Source of the DNA: Candidatus Caccousia avistercoris
GTDB lineage: Bacteria > Bacillota > Clostridia > Oscillospirales > Acutalibacteraceae
Reading direction: 5' to 3'
DNA length: 20,081 nucleotides
NCBI GenBank assembly: GCA_018715025.1
Contig: DVMK01000194.1
Span: 1-20,081, forward strand
Below, piece by piece: positions 6,105-13,420 of this stretch. Within the stretch, counting starts at the first letter, position 1. Each line of letters opens with the position of its first letter. Made by a program: the position numbers and the translations under genes. The notes beneath the pieces are model-generated. The model did no database searches and was not told the DNA's origin. It saw only the letters and a program-made list of their open reading frames with translations.

Positions 6105-7322
6105 TCAGCTGCTGGTGCGCGGCACGGCGTCGCTGGAATAGAGAAGGGCCTGGGTCTCTGGGTCTGCAATGCCGGTGACGATCATCCCGTTCAGAAGCTG
6201 GAAGTCCTTCACGCTCTGCTCGGTGCCCTCTGCGTACAGGCCGGTGGGGCGCACAAACAGGTAGCCCAGCTCCTGCAGGCGCATCTGCAGGCGGAGCACC
6301 TCGTCCCCCTCGTCGCCCCGCTGCAGGGTGCCGCCGGCGCCGGAGGAGGTTCCGGAGGACGCGCCCGAGGAAGCGTCAGGGCCGGAAGAGGCAGAGGAGG
6401 AAGTGCCGTCCGGGTCGTCCGTTTCCCAAAGCTCCGGGAACACGGTGCCCGCCATAAACATGACGGCGCTCTTGATGCCGTCCCCCTGGTAAGCCATCCA
6501 GGCGGGATCCATCTCGTACACGCGGCCCTCCTGCACGGCGGTCAGCTCCTGGTAGCCCTCGGTCTGCTCCAAAACCTCCTTCAGCCCGGTGGGGCAGAAA
6601 ATGTAGGAGGGGTTGGCCAGGCGCAGGTTTTCCAGGGGGAAGCTGTTGCCGGTGCTGTCGGTGGCGGCGTTCACCAGGCCGGCACTCTCTATCAGCTTGC
6701 CCTGCAGGCTGTCGCCGGTATAGGCGTGGCCCTCCGCGTCCAGCAGGTAACACACGGTGATGGGCGTGTCGGTGGCGGGTACCACCCGGGAAATATCGTC
6801 GATGGTGACGAAGGTGTTTTCCGCCCGCCGCTGGCCTTCCTCATAGCCGGTGACGCCGCCGTTCAGCGCCGCCCCCACCTGGGAATAAAGGCGGGCCAGG
6901 TCCTCCCGGCCGGTGGCCGGGGCAATGGCCAGCAGGGTGACCCCCGCCGCAGAGGCGGCGGAGCGCTGCTCCTCGGTGGGCTCCTCGTCCAGCAGGGCCA
7001 GGTCCGCCCCGGCAGCCTTCATCGCCTCGTAATCGTCAGAGGCCACGTTGGGCAGCACGTCCAAATCCGGGTGGGTGCATTCCTCTGTCTTGGCCTTCAG
7101 CGAAATCTCATACCCAAGGGCCAGAACAACCTCTGCCAGATTGGGAGAAAGCACCGCCACCCCCGCCGGCTTCTGGCCGATGGTCACCTCGTTGATGGTC
7201 ACAGGGAAGTCGGTGCTCCCCACGCCGGAGGTCACGTCGTTGGCCGGGCCGCAGCCCGCCAGCAGCCCCAGCAGAAGCCCTATGGCGCAGAGCAGGGAAA
7301 TCCCCCTTTTTTTCCAGTTCAT
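6105..7322 (-). CDS. BtuF/FepB-like binding lipoprotein with C-terminal peptidoglycan-binding domain
   Basis: A 405-residue surface lipoprotein. Its signal peptide has a lipobox LLAGC with Cys24 as the lipidation site. Residues about 45-300 match the periplasmic-binding fold of cobalamin/iron-siderophore carriers (PF01497 type): VAVLSPNLAEVVLALGYE, then YEAMKAAGADLALLD, and later GKLIESAGLVNAA. A Ser/Gly linker (about 302-329) leads to a PG_binding_1-type domain (about 330-395): LQRGDEGDEVLRLQMRLQELGY and a DFQ..NGM..TGI repeat. Known carriers of this class lack the wall-binding domain, so this fusion is unusual. No matching permease or ATPase is adjacent. I chose the ATG at 7322 over TTG 7328 because AGGAGAGGA (7341-7333) is 10 nt upstream of it. 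It begins 26 bp after the DUF815 gene and is probably cotranscribed. The ligand is unknown. Confidence 0.85.
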   Translation of the reverse strand: MNWKKRGISLLCAIGLLLGLLAGCGPANDVTSGVGSTDFPVTINEVTIGQKPAGVAVLSPNLAEVVLALGYEISLKAKTEECTHPDLDVLPNVASDDYEAMKAAGADLALLDEEPTEEQRSAASAAGVTLLAIAPATGREDLARLYSQVGAALNGGVTGYEEGQRRAENTFVTIDDISRVVPATDTPITVCYLLDAEGHAYTGDSLQGKLIESAGLVNAATDSTGNSFPLENLRLANPSYIFCPTGLKEVLEQTEGYQELTAVQEGRVYEMDPAWMAYQGDGIKSAVMFMAGTVFPELWETDDPDGTSSSASSGPDASSGASSGTSSGAGGTLQRGDEGDEVLRLQMRLQELGYLFVRPTGLYAEGTEQSVKDFQLLNGMIVTGIADPETQALLYSSDAVPRTSS

Positions 7323-7348
7323 GTGCAAAACATCCTCTCCTGATTTCC

Positions 7349-8593
7349 TCAGCGCAGGGGTTCCCCGCGCTTGATTTTCGCCTCCGCATCGTCAATGAAC
7401 TGCCGGGCGCAGCGGGGGGAACGGCCGCCCCGCTCAATCGCCCACCGTTCCGCCAGAAATTCCAGCTCCTCCTCGTGGTCCTCCAGGCCGCGCTGCTGGG
7501 CCAGCTGGCGCACAATCTCCAGGTAGCGCCATTTGTCCGGCACAGAGAATTGGATGGCCAGGCCGAACCGATCCGCCAGGGAAAGGCTTTCCTGGATGGT
7601 GTCGCCCTTGTGCACCTCGTCCCCCTCCCGGTCAGAGAAGGTTTCCCGCACCAGGTGGCGGCGGTTGGAGGTGGCGTAGATGAGGGCGTTCTCCGGCCGG
7701 GCCGCCAGGCCGCCCTCCAGCACCGCCTTCAGGGCCGCGTAGGTGTCGTCCTGCCGGGAAAAGGACAGATCGTCGATGAATATGATAAATTTCATGGGCA
7801 GCGCGGCAATCTCATCCACCAGCTTGGGGAAATCCATGAGGGATTCCTTGGGCATCTCAATCACCCGCAGGCCCTTGGTATAGTATTCGTTCAGGATCGC
7901 CTTCACGGTGGAGGATTTTCCGGTGCCCCGGTCGCCGTACAGCAGGCAGTTGTTGGCGGGCAGGCCCACCAGGAAGGACACCGTGTTGTCAATGGCAAGG
8001 CGGCGCTGCATTTCGTAGCCCTTCAGGTCCCGCAGGGTGGTCTTGTCCGGGTACGCCACCGGCTGAATGGCGTGGTCGCGCCAGATGAAAGCCCGGTACC
8101 GGGCGTACATGCCGCAGCCGTTTCCCCGGTAATATTGGGCCAGCCGGTCCACCCATTCCTCCGGCCTTCCCCGCAGCTGTTCCACCGGCCCGCCCGCGCG
8201 CCAGCCGGGCAGCGAAAGGGCGGAGGCGTCCCCGCAGGGGGCGTCCTCCAAAAGCTCTGCCGGGGTGAGGGAGGCCGCCTCCACAATAACCTGCAGGTCC
8301 CGCTCCACCGCCTGGCGCATGGGGGCGGGCAGCGCCTGCTCCCCGGCGGCGGCCGCCATGGAAAAGGCGTTCTGGTCGTACAGGGCCGTGCCGGTCAGGC
8401 AGCCCACCAGGTTCTCGCTGTACCCCCGCTGGCACAGGGCGGCGAAGAAATCCCCCCAGGCCTGCAGAAAATCCTCGCTTGTTTCCGCCCACAGCAGCCG
8501 GTACAGCGCCCGGGGCACCGTGCGGTTCAAAATCCCCTTATAAATGGAAAGCGACGCCAGCTTCCTGGCGGCTTCCTTCCGTTTTCCCATCAT
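7349..8593 (-). CDS. DUF815-family AAA-type ATPase
   Basis: 414 residues. The C-terminal half is an ATPase with a Walker A near residue 220 (YGDRGTGKSSTVKAIL), a Walker B near 268-277 (FIIFIDDLSF), a sensor-like YATSNRRH and a late RFGLAIQFSVPD stretch. This is the pattern of the DUF815 (PF05673) proteins related to AAA/DnaA-type ATPases. The N-terminal half (about 1-180) is helical, with no recognised motif. The family is widespread in Clostridia but its role is not established. The double ATG at 8593/8590 is preceded by GGAAGG; the first was taken. A good promoter lies 80-110 bp upstream, and the binding lipoprotein gene follows 26 bp downstream. The cytosolic ATPase and the surface lipoprotein therefore appear coexpressed, though a physical link is only an inference. 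Confidence 0.87.
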   Translation of the reverse strand: MMGKRKEAARKLASLSIYKGILNRTVPRALYRLLWAETSEDFLQAWGDFFAALCQRGYSENLVGCLTGTALYDQNAFSMAAAAGEQALPAPMRQAVERDLQVIVEAASLTPAELLEDAPCGDASALSLPGWRAGGPVEQLRGRPEEWVDRLAQYYRGNGCGMYARYRAFIWRDHAIQPVAYPDKTTLRDLKGYEMQRRLAIDNTVSFLVGLPANNCLLYGDRGTGKSSTVKAILNEYYTKGLRVIEMPKESLMDFPKLVDEIAALPMKFIIFIDDLSFSRQDDTYAALKAVLEGGLAARPENALIYATSNRRHLVRETFSDREGDEVHKGDTIQESLSLADRFGLAIQFSVPDKWRYLEIVRQLAQQRGLEDHEEELEFLAERWAIERGGRSPRCARQFIDDAEAKIKRGEPLR

Positions 8594-8673
8594 AACAGAA
8601 CCCTTCCTTCCGCCGGGCGCAGTCCCCCGCCCCGGCAGGCCAAGCCTTTGAAAATTCAGGATACTCCCACATT

Positions 8674-8703
8674 ATTCTACCCTGTTTCCGCTGATTATGT
8701 CAA
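8674..8703 (-). promoter_or_regulatory. Sigma-A promoter for the DUF815/lipoprotein operon
   Basis: On the minus strand, TTGACA (8703-8698) and TAGAAT (8679-8674) are separated by 18 bp. The -35 is perfect and the -10 has one mismatch. Transcription would start near 8667, about 75 nt before the DUF815 start codon. Confidence 0.75.
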
Positions 8704-8704
8704 G

Positions 8705-8729
8705 TTTCCCCCCTTGCCCCAGGGGGAAA
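8705..8729. repeat. Inverted repeat abutting the -35 of the DUF815 promoter
   Basis: TTTCCCCC (8705-8712) pairs with GGGGGAAA (8722-8729) around nine bases. It follows the MATE gene on the minus strand but has no T-run in either direction, so a terminator is unlikely. Its position directly upstream of the -35 would suit an operator or activator site. Confidence 0.4.
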
Positions 8730-8759
8730 TTTACAAATTATTCAGGATCCTCCCGAAGG

Positions 8760-10094
8760 CTACGCCCGAATGGAACGCCACCTGCCGGTGCGGTAGCGGA
8801 GGAAGGAGATAAGGTAGTTTACGGCCCAGCCCAGGGGAACGGCGTACCAGACCATCTGGATGCCGAAGCGGGGGGCCAGGGTGACGGCCAGCGCCACCCG
8901 CAGGGTCAGGTTGGCCAGGTTGGCGGCGGTGAAGGGCTTCATGTCCCCTGCGCCCCGCAGCACGCCGTCTGAGATCATTTTCAGGCCGATGATTCCGTAA
9001 AACCAGCCCATGAAGCGGATGCACTGCACGCCCGTCTCCACCGCCAGGCGCGAGTCCTCCCCTTCCAGGAACAGGGAGATGATGGGCGGGGCGAAGGGCT
9101 CCAGCACCAGGCAGATAAGGGCTGCAAAGGCCGCCACAATGCCGTAGCAGACGCGGTAGCCCTTCTGCACCCGGTCGTACCGGCCCGCCCCGATGTTCTG
9201 GGCCGTGTAAGAGGAGATGGCGTTGCCCATGGCTGCCATGGGCACCACGCAGATGCTCTCGATGCGCATGGCTGCCGAATATCCCGCCAGCATTTCCGAG
9301 CCGAAGCTGTTCACCACAGACTGCACCAGCATCATGCCGATGGAAACCGTGGACTGCTGCAGGATGGAGGGCAGGGCAATGCGGGCCATGCGGCGCAGCT
9401 CTGCCCTGTCGAAGCAGACGCCGCCCTCCCCCGGCAGACCCCGCAGCTCCCGCAAAAACAGCAGGAACGACGCCACCGCCGAAATCCCCTGGGCAATCAG
9501 GGTGGCCCAGGCCGCCCCGGCCACCCCCAGCCTCAGCGCGCACACCATGTACAGGTCAAGCCCCACGTTCAGCAGGGAGGAGAAGATGAGAAGGTACAAA
9601 GGAATGCGGGAACGGCCCAGGGCGTTGAACATGGCAGAGAGCACGTTGTACATGAACAGGAAGGGCAGCCCCAGAAAATAAATATCCAGGTACACCACCG
9701 CATCCTCCATAATGTTCCCCGGGGTGCGCAGCAGGGTCATAATCCCTTCGCTGCAGGCCAGACCGAAGGCTGCCAGCAGCACGCTGACCCCAAGAAAGGC
9801 CAGCAGGGCGGTGGAGACGGAGCGTTTCAGGCGCACGTATTCCCGTTTGCCGAAGGCCTGTCCGGTGATCACCGAGGCGCCCACCCCGCCGCCGATGGCG
9901 ATGGAGATGAACACATTGGTAAGGGAGTAGGAAGACCCCACCGCCGCCAGGGCCTCTTCCCCCACGAACCGGCCCACAATGACAGAGTCTGCCATGGTGT
10001 ACAGCTGCTGGAACAGGTTGCCCACCATCATGGGCAGGGCAAAAATCAGCAGCGCCTCCCACGGCCGCTTGTGAATCAGATACTCTTTTTCCAT
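8760..10094 (-). CDS. MATE family efflux transporter
   Basis: A 444-residue, highly hydrophobic protein with about twelve membrane helices in two related halves. Its N-terminus carries the typical MATE signature (FALPMMVGNLFQQLYTMADS, then VGRFVGEEALAAVGSS), and GGGVGASVITGQAFGKRE lies in the first half. Members export cationic drugs or metabolites in exchange for Na+ or H+ across the cytoplasmic membrane. The substrate cannot be inferred. ATG 10094 is preceded by GAGGAAA at a normal distance. The gene is divergent from a MerR-type regulator of the BmrR/BltR kind, whose family often controls multidrug pumps. However, the pump's own promoter has an ordinary 17-bp spacer rather than the MerR-type 19. 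Confidence 0.92.
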   Translation of the reverse strand: MEKEYLIHKRPWEALLIFALPMMVGNLFQQLYTMADSVIVGRFVGEEALAAVGSSYSLTNVFISIAIGGGVGASVITGQAFGKREYVRLKRSVSTALLAFLGVSVLLAAFGLACSEGIMTLLRTPGNIMEDAVVYLDIYFLGLPFLFMYNVLSAMFNALGRSRIPLYLLIFSSLLNVGLDLYMVCALRLGVAGAAWATLIAQGISAVASFLLFLRELRGLPGEGGVCFDRAELRRMARIALPSILQQSTVSIGMMLVQSVVNSFGSEMLAGYSAAMRIESICVVPMAAMGNAISSYTAQNIGAGRYDRVQKGYRVCYGIVAAFAALICLVLEPFAPPIISLFLEGEDSRLAVETGVQCIRFMGWFYGIIGLKMISDGVLRGAGDMKPFTAANLANLTLRVALAVTLAPRFGIQMVWYAVPLGWAVNYLISFLRYRTGRWRSIRA

Positions 10095-10126
10095 GGAATT
10101 TCCTCACAGGTATAAATTTTACTTTT

Positions 10127-10155
10127 ATTCTAATGTTTCCCCGTCCGAAATACAA
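10127..10155 (-). promoter_or_regulatory. Sigma-A promoter for the MATE gene
   Basis: On the minus strand, TTGTAT (10155-10150) and TAGAAT (10132-10127) are separated by 17 bp. The leader before the start codon would be about 25 nt. Confidence 0.6.
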
Positions 10156-10367
10156 GTAGTTGCTGCCCGGCAAATCACGGCTGCCGCAGGGTTTTCGCCC
10201 GCTGCCCTTCTTTAGGCTGCCCTTGCGCCGCTGGCAGACCGGATTTTTATTGTATCATAATGGAGATTTTCATTTTCGCCTGCCGGGCGGAAGCTTTTTT
10301 CCATCCCCAGCGGGGCTGTTTCCGATACCCCTCTGAAATCTCGGACACCGCCGGGAAAGCTTGCCTT
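10156..10367. other. Gene-free stretch between MATE and merR promoters
   Basis: The MATE-merR gap (10095-10424) is 330 bp. Its outer parts are the two promoters; this central part shows no gene. It contains an AT-rich patch with CATAAT near 10255 and a short G/C hairpin (CGCC-TGCCG-GGCG) followed by T6 near 10280-10308. That could be a weak plus-strand terminator or attenuator, but the stem is short. Confidence 0.4.
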
Positions 10368-10396
10368 TTGGGGAAAACGGAGGTAAACTATATACT
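10368..10396 (+). promoter_or_regulatory. Probable promoter of the merR-type gene
   Basis: TTGGGG (10368-10373) and TATACT (10391-10396) are 17 bp apart. The -35 is weak. The -10 and following AAC are identical to those of the downstream dehydrogenase promoter (TATACTAAC), which may hint at autoregulation. Confidence 0.45.
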
Positions 10397-10424
10397 AACA
10401 TGAGACTTTTAGGGGAAATTTTTT

Positions 10425-11270
10425 ATGAAAGAAGATCTAATTTCCATCGGAAAAATGGCCGCCCTGAACCGGGTTTCCATCCCGACCCTGCGGCTCTACG
10501 ACGAGAAGGGCCTGCTCAAGCCCCGGTACACAGACGAAAAGACCGGCTACCGTTACTATGACATCAATCAAAACGCCAGGCTGGAAATGATCGTTTATAT
10601 GAAAGAGCTGGGGATGAGCCTGTCGCAGATTTCACAGGTACTGCGGAAGGAGGACATTTCGCTGATTGAGGAGCTGCTTTCGCAGAAAAACGAGCAGATC
10701 CACCGGCAGATGCGCCAGCTCAAAGCCCAGCACGACGCGGTGGAACGGGCGATTTCGTCCATTGAGCGGTACCGGAAGTCCCCCTCCAGGGGTACTTTTT
10801 CCCTGGAATACATCGACCGCCGCTTTGCCTGGGGAATCCCCTGCTCCTGTAATTTTTACCAGGACGACGTGCACAGCTATGAAAGGGTGCTGCGGGAGCT
10901 GCGGCTGAAGCTGGAGGAAGAAAAATTTCCGCAAATCCATTCCTACAACATCGGCACGTCCATTCTTCGGGAAAACTTCCGGAAGGGCCGCTTCATAGCC
11001 GACCGGATTTTCATTTTCACCAGCACCAGGGACCAGGGGGACCCCTCCGGCCTGCAGACCGTGGAAAGCGGCATGTACGCCTGCGTTTACCTGGACAATT
11101 ACGACGACGAGGTGCACTTCGCCCGGCTGCTGCAGAAGCACTGCCAGGAGATGGAGTACCATGTGGCCGGGGACTATATCTGCGAGGTGATGACGGGCTT
11201 TAACGTGTTCGACAACGATCCCCGCCGCATGTTTTTGCGGCTGCAGGTTCCCGTAACGTTTCAGAAGTGA
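10425..11270 (+). CDS. MerR family transcriptional activator, BmrR/BltR-like
   Basis: 281 residues in three parts. The first is an N-terminal winged helix-turn-helix (about 5-75; ISIGKMAALNRVSIPTLRLY, then DEKGLLKP and TGYRYYD). The second is a dimerising coiled coil (about 78-118). The third is a C-terminal effector-binding domain of the GyrI-like/BmrR size (about 125-281), which in relatives binds cationic or hydrophobic small molecules. Such proteins twist promoters with overlong 19-bp spacers so that RNA polymerase can initiate. AGGGG lies about 9 nt before the ATG. The gene is divergent from the MATE pump. Just downstream, at 11300-11330, is a textbook 19-bp-spacer promoter serving the next gene, so that gene is the best-supported target. 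No cysteine cluster of metal-sensing MerR proteins is seen. Confidence 0.9.
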   Translation: MKEDLISIGKMAALNRVSIPTLRLYDEKGLLKPRYTDEKTGYRYYDINQNARLEMIVYMKELGMSLSQISQVLRKEDISLIEELLSQKNEQIHRQMRQLKAQHDAVERAISSIERYRKSPSRGTFSLEYIDRRFAWGIPCSCNFYQDDVHSYERVLRELRLKLEEEKFPQIHSYNIGTSILRENFRKGRFIADRIFIFTSTRDQGDPSGLQTVESGMYACVYLDNYDDEVHFARLLQKHCQEMEYHVAGDYICEVMTGFNVFDNDPRRMFLRLQVPVTFQK

Positions 11271-11299
11271 AAGCCGCGGAAAAAATTTTACAATTCTGC

Positions 11300-11330
11300 T
11301 TGACTCTCCTTCGGCCTGAGGGATTATACT
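11300..11330 (+). promoter_or_regulatory. MerR-type promoter/operator with 19-bp spacer
   Basis: TTGACT (11300-11305) and TATACT (11325-11330) are separated by 19 bp. The spacer holds an imperfect dyad, CCTTCGGCCTGAGG (11308-11321, 10 of 14 symmetric). The long spacer with dyad is the hallmark of MerR-activated promoters. The start TTGACTCTCC resembles the Bacillus subtilis bmr promoter as I recall it. It lies 30 bp after the merR-type gene and about 70 bp before the dehydrogenase gene. Confidence 0.8.
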
Positions 11331-11399
11331 AACGTCAAAGCTGGGAAGGCTATTTCCTGACGCAAAAATCATGAAAGGATACGAAGGAGGCAGTACATC

Positions 11400-12425
11400 A
11401 TGGAAAAAATCAAGGTAGTACAGTACGGTTGTGGAAAAATGGCAAAATATACGCTGCGTTATCTGTATGAGCACGGGGCTCAGATTGTGGGCGCTATCGA
11501 TGTAAACCCCCAGGTAGTCGGCATGGATGTGGGGGATTATGCCGGTTTGGGCCTGAAAACAGGCGTAATCATTTCTGACAATGCGGATAAGGTTCTGGAC
11601 GAATGCGACGCCGACGTGGCCATTGTCACGCTGTTCAGCTTTATTGGGGATATTTACGAGCATGTGGAGAAATGCGTCTCCCGCGGAATCAATGTGATTA
11701 CCACCTGTGAGGAAGCCATATTCCCCTGGACCACCTCCGCCGCCCAGATTAACCGCCTGGACGCCTTGGCGAAGGAAAACAACTGCACCATTACCGGGTC
11801 TGGCATGCAGGATATTTTCTGGATCAATATGGTGGCGATGGTGGCCAGCGGCTGCCATAAACTGACCAAAATCAAGGGGGCCTACAGCTACAACGTAGAG
11901 GACTACGGCCTCGCCCTGGCCAAGGCCCACGGCTGCGGCCTGACAAAGGAAGAATTTGAAGCCCAGATTGCCCACCCCGCCCAGTTCGAGCCCTCTTACG
12001 CCTGGAACGCCAGCGAAGCCCTCTGCAATAAATTGGGGCTGACGATCCGCTCTATTACCCAGAAGCATGTCCCCTATGTGGTGGAGCAGGATGTGTACAG
12101 CTCTACCCTGGGCCAAACCATTCCCGCCGGCAACTGCATCGGAATGTCCGCAGTGGTCACCATCGAAACCATGCAGGGCATTACCATTGAAGAGGAAACC
12201 ATAGGCAAGGTGTACGGCCCCGAGGACGGCGACATGTGCGACTGGTGGCTCACCGGCGAACCTAACACAGAATTCCATGTGGTGAAGCCCGCCACGGTAG
12301 AGCACACCTGCGCCACCATAGTAAACCGCATCCCAAGCCTGCTCACAGCCCCCGCCGGGTACGTGACCTGCGACCAGCTGGAGCCCCACTGCTACCTGAC
12401 CTACCCCATGGAATATCATCTGTAA
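11400..12425 (+). CDS. 2,4-diaminopentanoate dehydrogenase-like NAD(P)-dependent oxidoreductase
   Basis: 341 residues. An N-terminal Rossmann domain (VVQYGCGKMAKYTLRYL, with Gly10-x-Gly12) is followed by GAIDVNPQVVGMDVGD and ADVAIVTLFSF. The middle and C-terminal parts follow the DapB-like fold of the diaminopentanoate dehydrogenase (Ord) family, including the stretch ITGSGMQDIFWINMVAMVASGC where relatives have a similar GTGINPG segment. Family members deaminate an amino acid or amine oxidatively with NAD(P)+. None of the ornithine-fermentation partners (aminomutase, thiolase pair) is nearby, so the true substrate is probably different or the gene works alone. AAGGAGG (11384-11390) is 9 nt before the ATG. 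Expression is probably switched on by the adjacent MerR protein. A bidirectional terminator follows. Confidence 0.78.
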   Translation: MEKIKVVQYGCGKMAKYTLRYLYEHGAQIVGAIDVNPQVVGMDVGDYAGLGLKTGVIISDNADKVLDECDADVAIVTLFSFIGDIYEHVEKCVSRGINVITTCEEAIFPWTTSAAQINRLDALAKENNCTITGSGMQDIFWINMVAMVASGCHKLTKIKGAYSYNVEDYGLALAKAHGCGLTKEEFEAQIAHPAQFEPSYAWNASEALCNKLGLTIRSITQKHVPYVVEQDVYSSTLGQTIPAGNCIGMSAVVTIETMQGITIEEETIGKVYGPEDGDMCDWWLTGEPNTEFHVVKPATVEHTCATIVNRIPSLLTAPAGYVTCDQLEPHCYLTYPMEYHL

Positions 12426-12443
12426 GCTGCTTTTATAAAGAAG

Positions 12444-12479
12444 AGCGCCCTGGCCGTTTTCAGACGGCAGGGCGCTTTT
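12444..12479. terminator. Bidirectional terminator between convergent genes
   Basis: AGCGCCCTG (12444-12452) and CCG (12454-12456) pair with CGG (12465-12467) and CAGGGCGCT (12468-12476), with one bulged G. T4 follows in the plus direction and a T-rich CTTCTTTAT follows in the minus direction. It can end both the dehydrogenase and the phosphatase transcripts. Confidence 0.85.
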
Positions 12480-12492
12480 GCGTTCATATGCT

Positions 12493-13164
12493 TCAGCGAA
12501 AGGAACCCCCGGCCCCGCCCACATAGAACTCGGCCATGTCGTCCAGCCGCAGGCAGGCCAGACGGCGGTGGATTTCCTTCTTTTGGCCGCAGCCGCAGTC
12601 AATGTCGATCATCCCATCGCCGTGCCAGATGGAGAAATCCTCGCCAGAGCGGTCTGTGAGAAATCCTGTGGGCGTGTGGCCGACAATGCAGATGGTACCC
12701 GGGTAAGGACTCCTGCTGTCCGACTCTACCCGTCCCCAGATGCGGGCGTCGCGGTCCTCCCCCGGATACCCGTGCACCAGATGGAACTTCTTCCCGCCCA
12801 CCGTCAGGTCCAGATGATCCGGCAGAGCGGACAGAAAACGCAGGATCCCGTGCCGCTCCCGTGCCGTCCGGCGATAGAGCAGCTCGCGGTAGGTGGACGC
12901 GCCGCCGTTTATCCGCCAGAGCTCCCGGGCTCCGAATTCGCGGTGAGGCCCCAGGGTGTTCAGGCACAGCTGCTCGTGGTTGCCCAGAAGCATGGTCATA
13001 TTGGGCGTCTCCATAATTCTTAACAGGATTTCCACCCCCAGGGCGCCCCGGTCGATCACATCTCCCAGAATGTACAGCCGATCCTCGCCAGAAAATTGGA
13101 TCAGCTCCAGCATCTGTTCAAACTTGTCCCGCTCGCCGTGCACATCGGACACACAGTAAATCAC
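12493..13164 (-). CDS. PPP-family serine/threonine-type metallophosphatase
   Basis: A 223-residue cytoplasmic phosphatase with the complete PPP metal-binding signature: DVHG (Asp7, His9), GDVIDRG (from Gly34), GNHE (Gly61-Glu64), then LVHGYPG and GHTPTG with further metal-ligand histidines. It is the size of bacterial PrpA/PrpE-type enzymes that remove phosphate from proteins or from nucleotides such as Ap4A; the two activities cannot be told apart here. A run of cysteines, CGCG, lies near residue 190. Translation starts at a GTG (13164) preceded by AAGGTG; no in-frame ATG gives the full first motif. It is a single-gene unit with its own promoter upstream. Confidence 0.9.
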   Translation of the reverse strand: MIYCVSDVHGERDKFEQMLELIQFSGEDRLYILGDVIDRGALGVEILLRIMETPNMTMLLGNHEQLCLNTLGPHREFGARELWRINGGASTYRELLYRRTARERHGILRFLSALPDHLDLTVGGKKFHLVHGYPGEDRDARIWGRVESDSRSPYPGTICIVGHTPTGFLTDRSGEDFSIWHGDGMIDIDCGCGQKKEIHRRLACLRLDDMAEFYVGGAGGSFR

Positions 13165-13198
13165 CGCTCACACCTTCTGTCTGAAAGAATGTACCCGC

Positions 13199-13227
13199 AT
13201 TTTACCACAGTATCCGCCTGGTTACAA
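13199..13227 (-). promoter_or_regulatory. Sigma-A promoter for the phosphatase gene
   Basis: On the minus strand, TTGTAA (13227-13222) and TAAAAT (13204-13199) are 17 bp apart. A TGG before the -10 gives an extended -10. It is about 30 nt upstream of the GTG start. Confidence 0.65.
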
Positions 13228-13302
13228 GCGGTTATCGGGCGGGCTGCCAGGAATCTGCGCCCGCAGGCGGAAGCAGCTTTTCACATGCCGCAGACAAAGA
13301 AA

Positions 13303-13340
13303 TACCACCCGCTGGAGTCTGTAAACTCCAAAGGGTGGTA
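13303..13340. terminator. Terminator downstream of the GH65-pgmB operon
   Basis: TACCACCC (13303-13310) pairs with GGGTGGTA (13333-13340), and an inner TGGAGT/ACTCCA stem (13313-13318 with 13325-13330) is separated by small bulges. In the minus direction TTTCTTTG follows, fitting a terminator about 80 bp after pgmB. The plus side is also T-rich (CTTTCTTTTG). Confidence 0.75.
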
Positions 13341-13420
13341 GCTTTCTTTTGTCCGGCGTAATGGGACGCTATCGCTTCAGCCCTGGCGGGGGCCGTTTTG
13401 TTTCCCTGCGGGAATTATTG

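Larger units (their letters stand above)
8654..8754. repeat. 15-bp direct repeats flanking the DUF815 promoter
   Basis: ATTCAGGATACTCCC (8654-8668) and ATTCAGGATCCTCCC (8740-8754) differ at one base and are 86 bp apart. They bracket the promoter at 8674-8703 and the inverted repeat at 8705-8729. The second copy begins upstream of, and ends six bases short of, the MATE stop codon on its downstream side. They may be regulator sites or a duplication scar. Confidence 0.5.

Noticed and set aside
5928..7343. A 471-codon plus-strand frame opposite the binding lipoprotein
   Set aside because: It runs through both convergent terminators. The minus-strand protein has a signal peptide, lipobox and two domains.
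10240..10310. A possible small RNA (CATAAT near 10255, hairpin plus T6 near 10308)
   Set aside because: The -35 is not convincing and the stem is only about four base pairs. It is too weak to call a gene.
10632..12602. A 656-codon minus-strand frame opposite the merR-type and dehydrogenase genes
   Set aside because: It crosses a bidirectional terminator and the MerR-type promoter and has no motif, so it is an antisense shadow.
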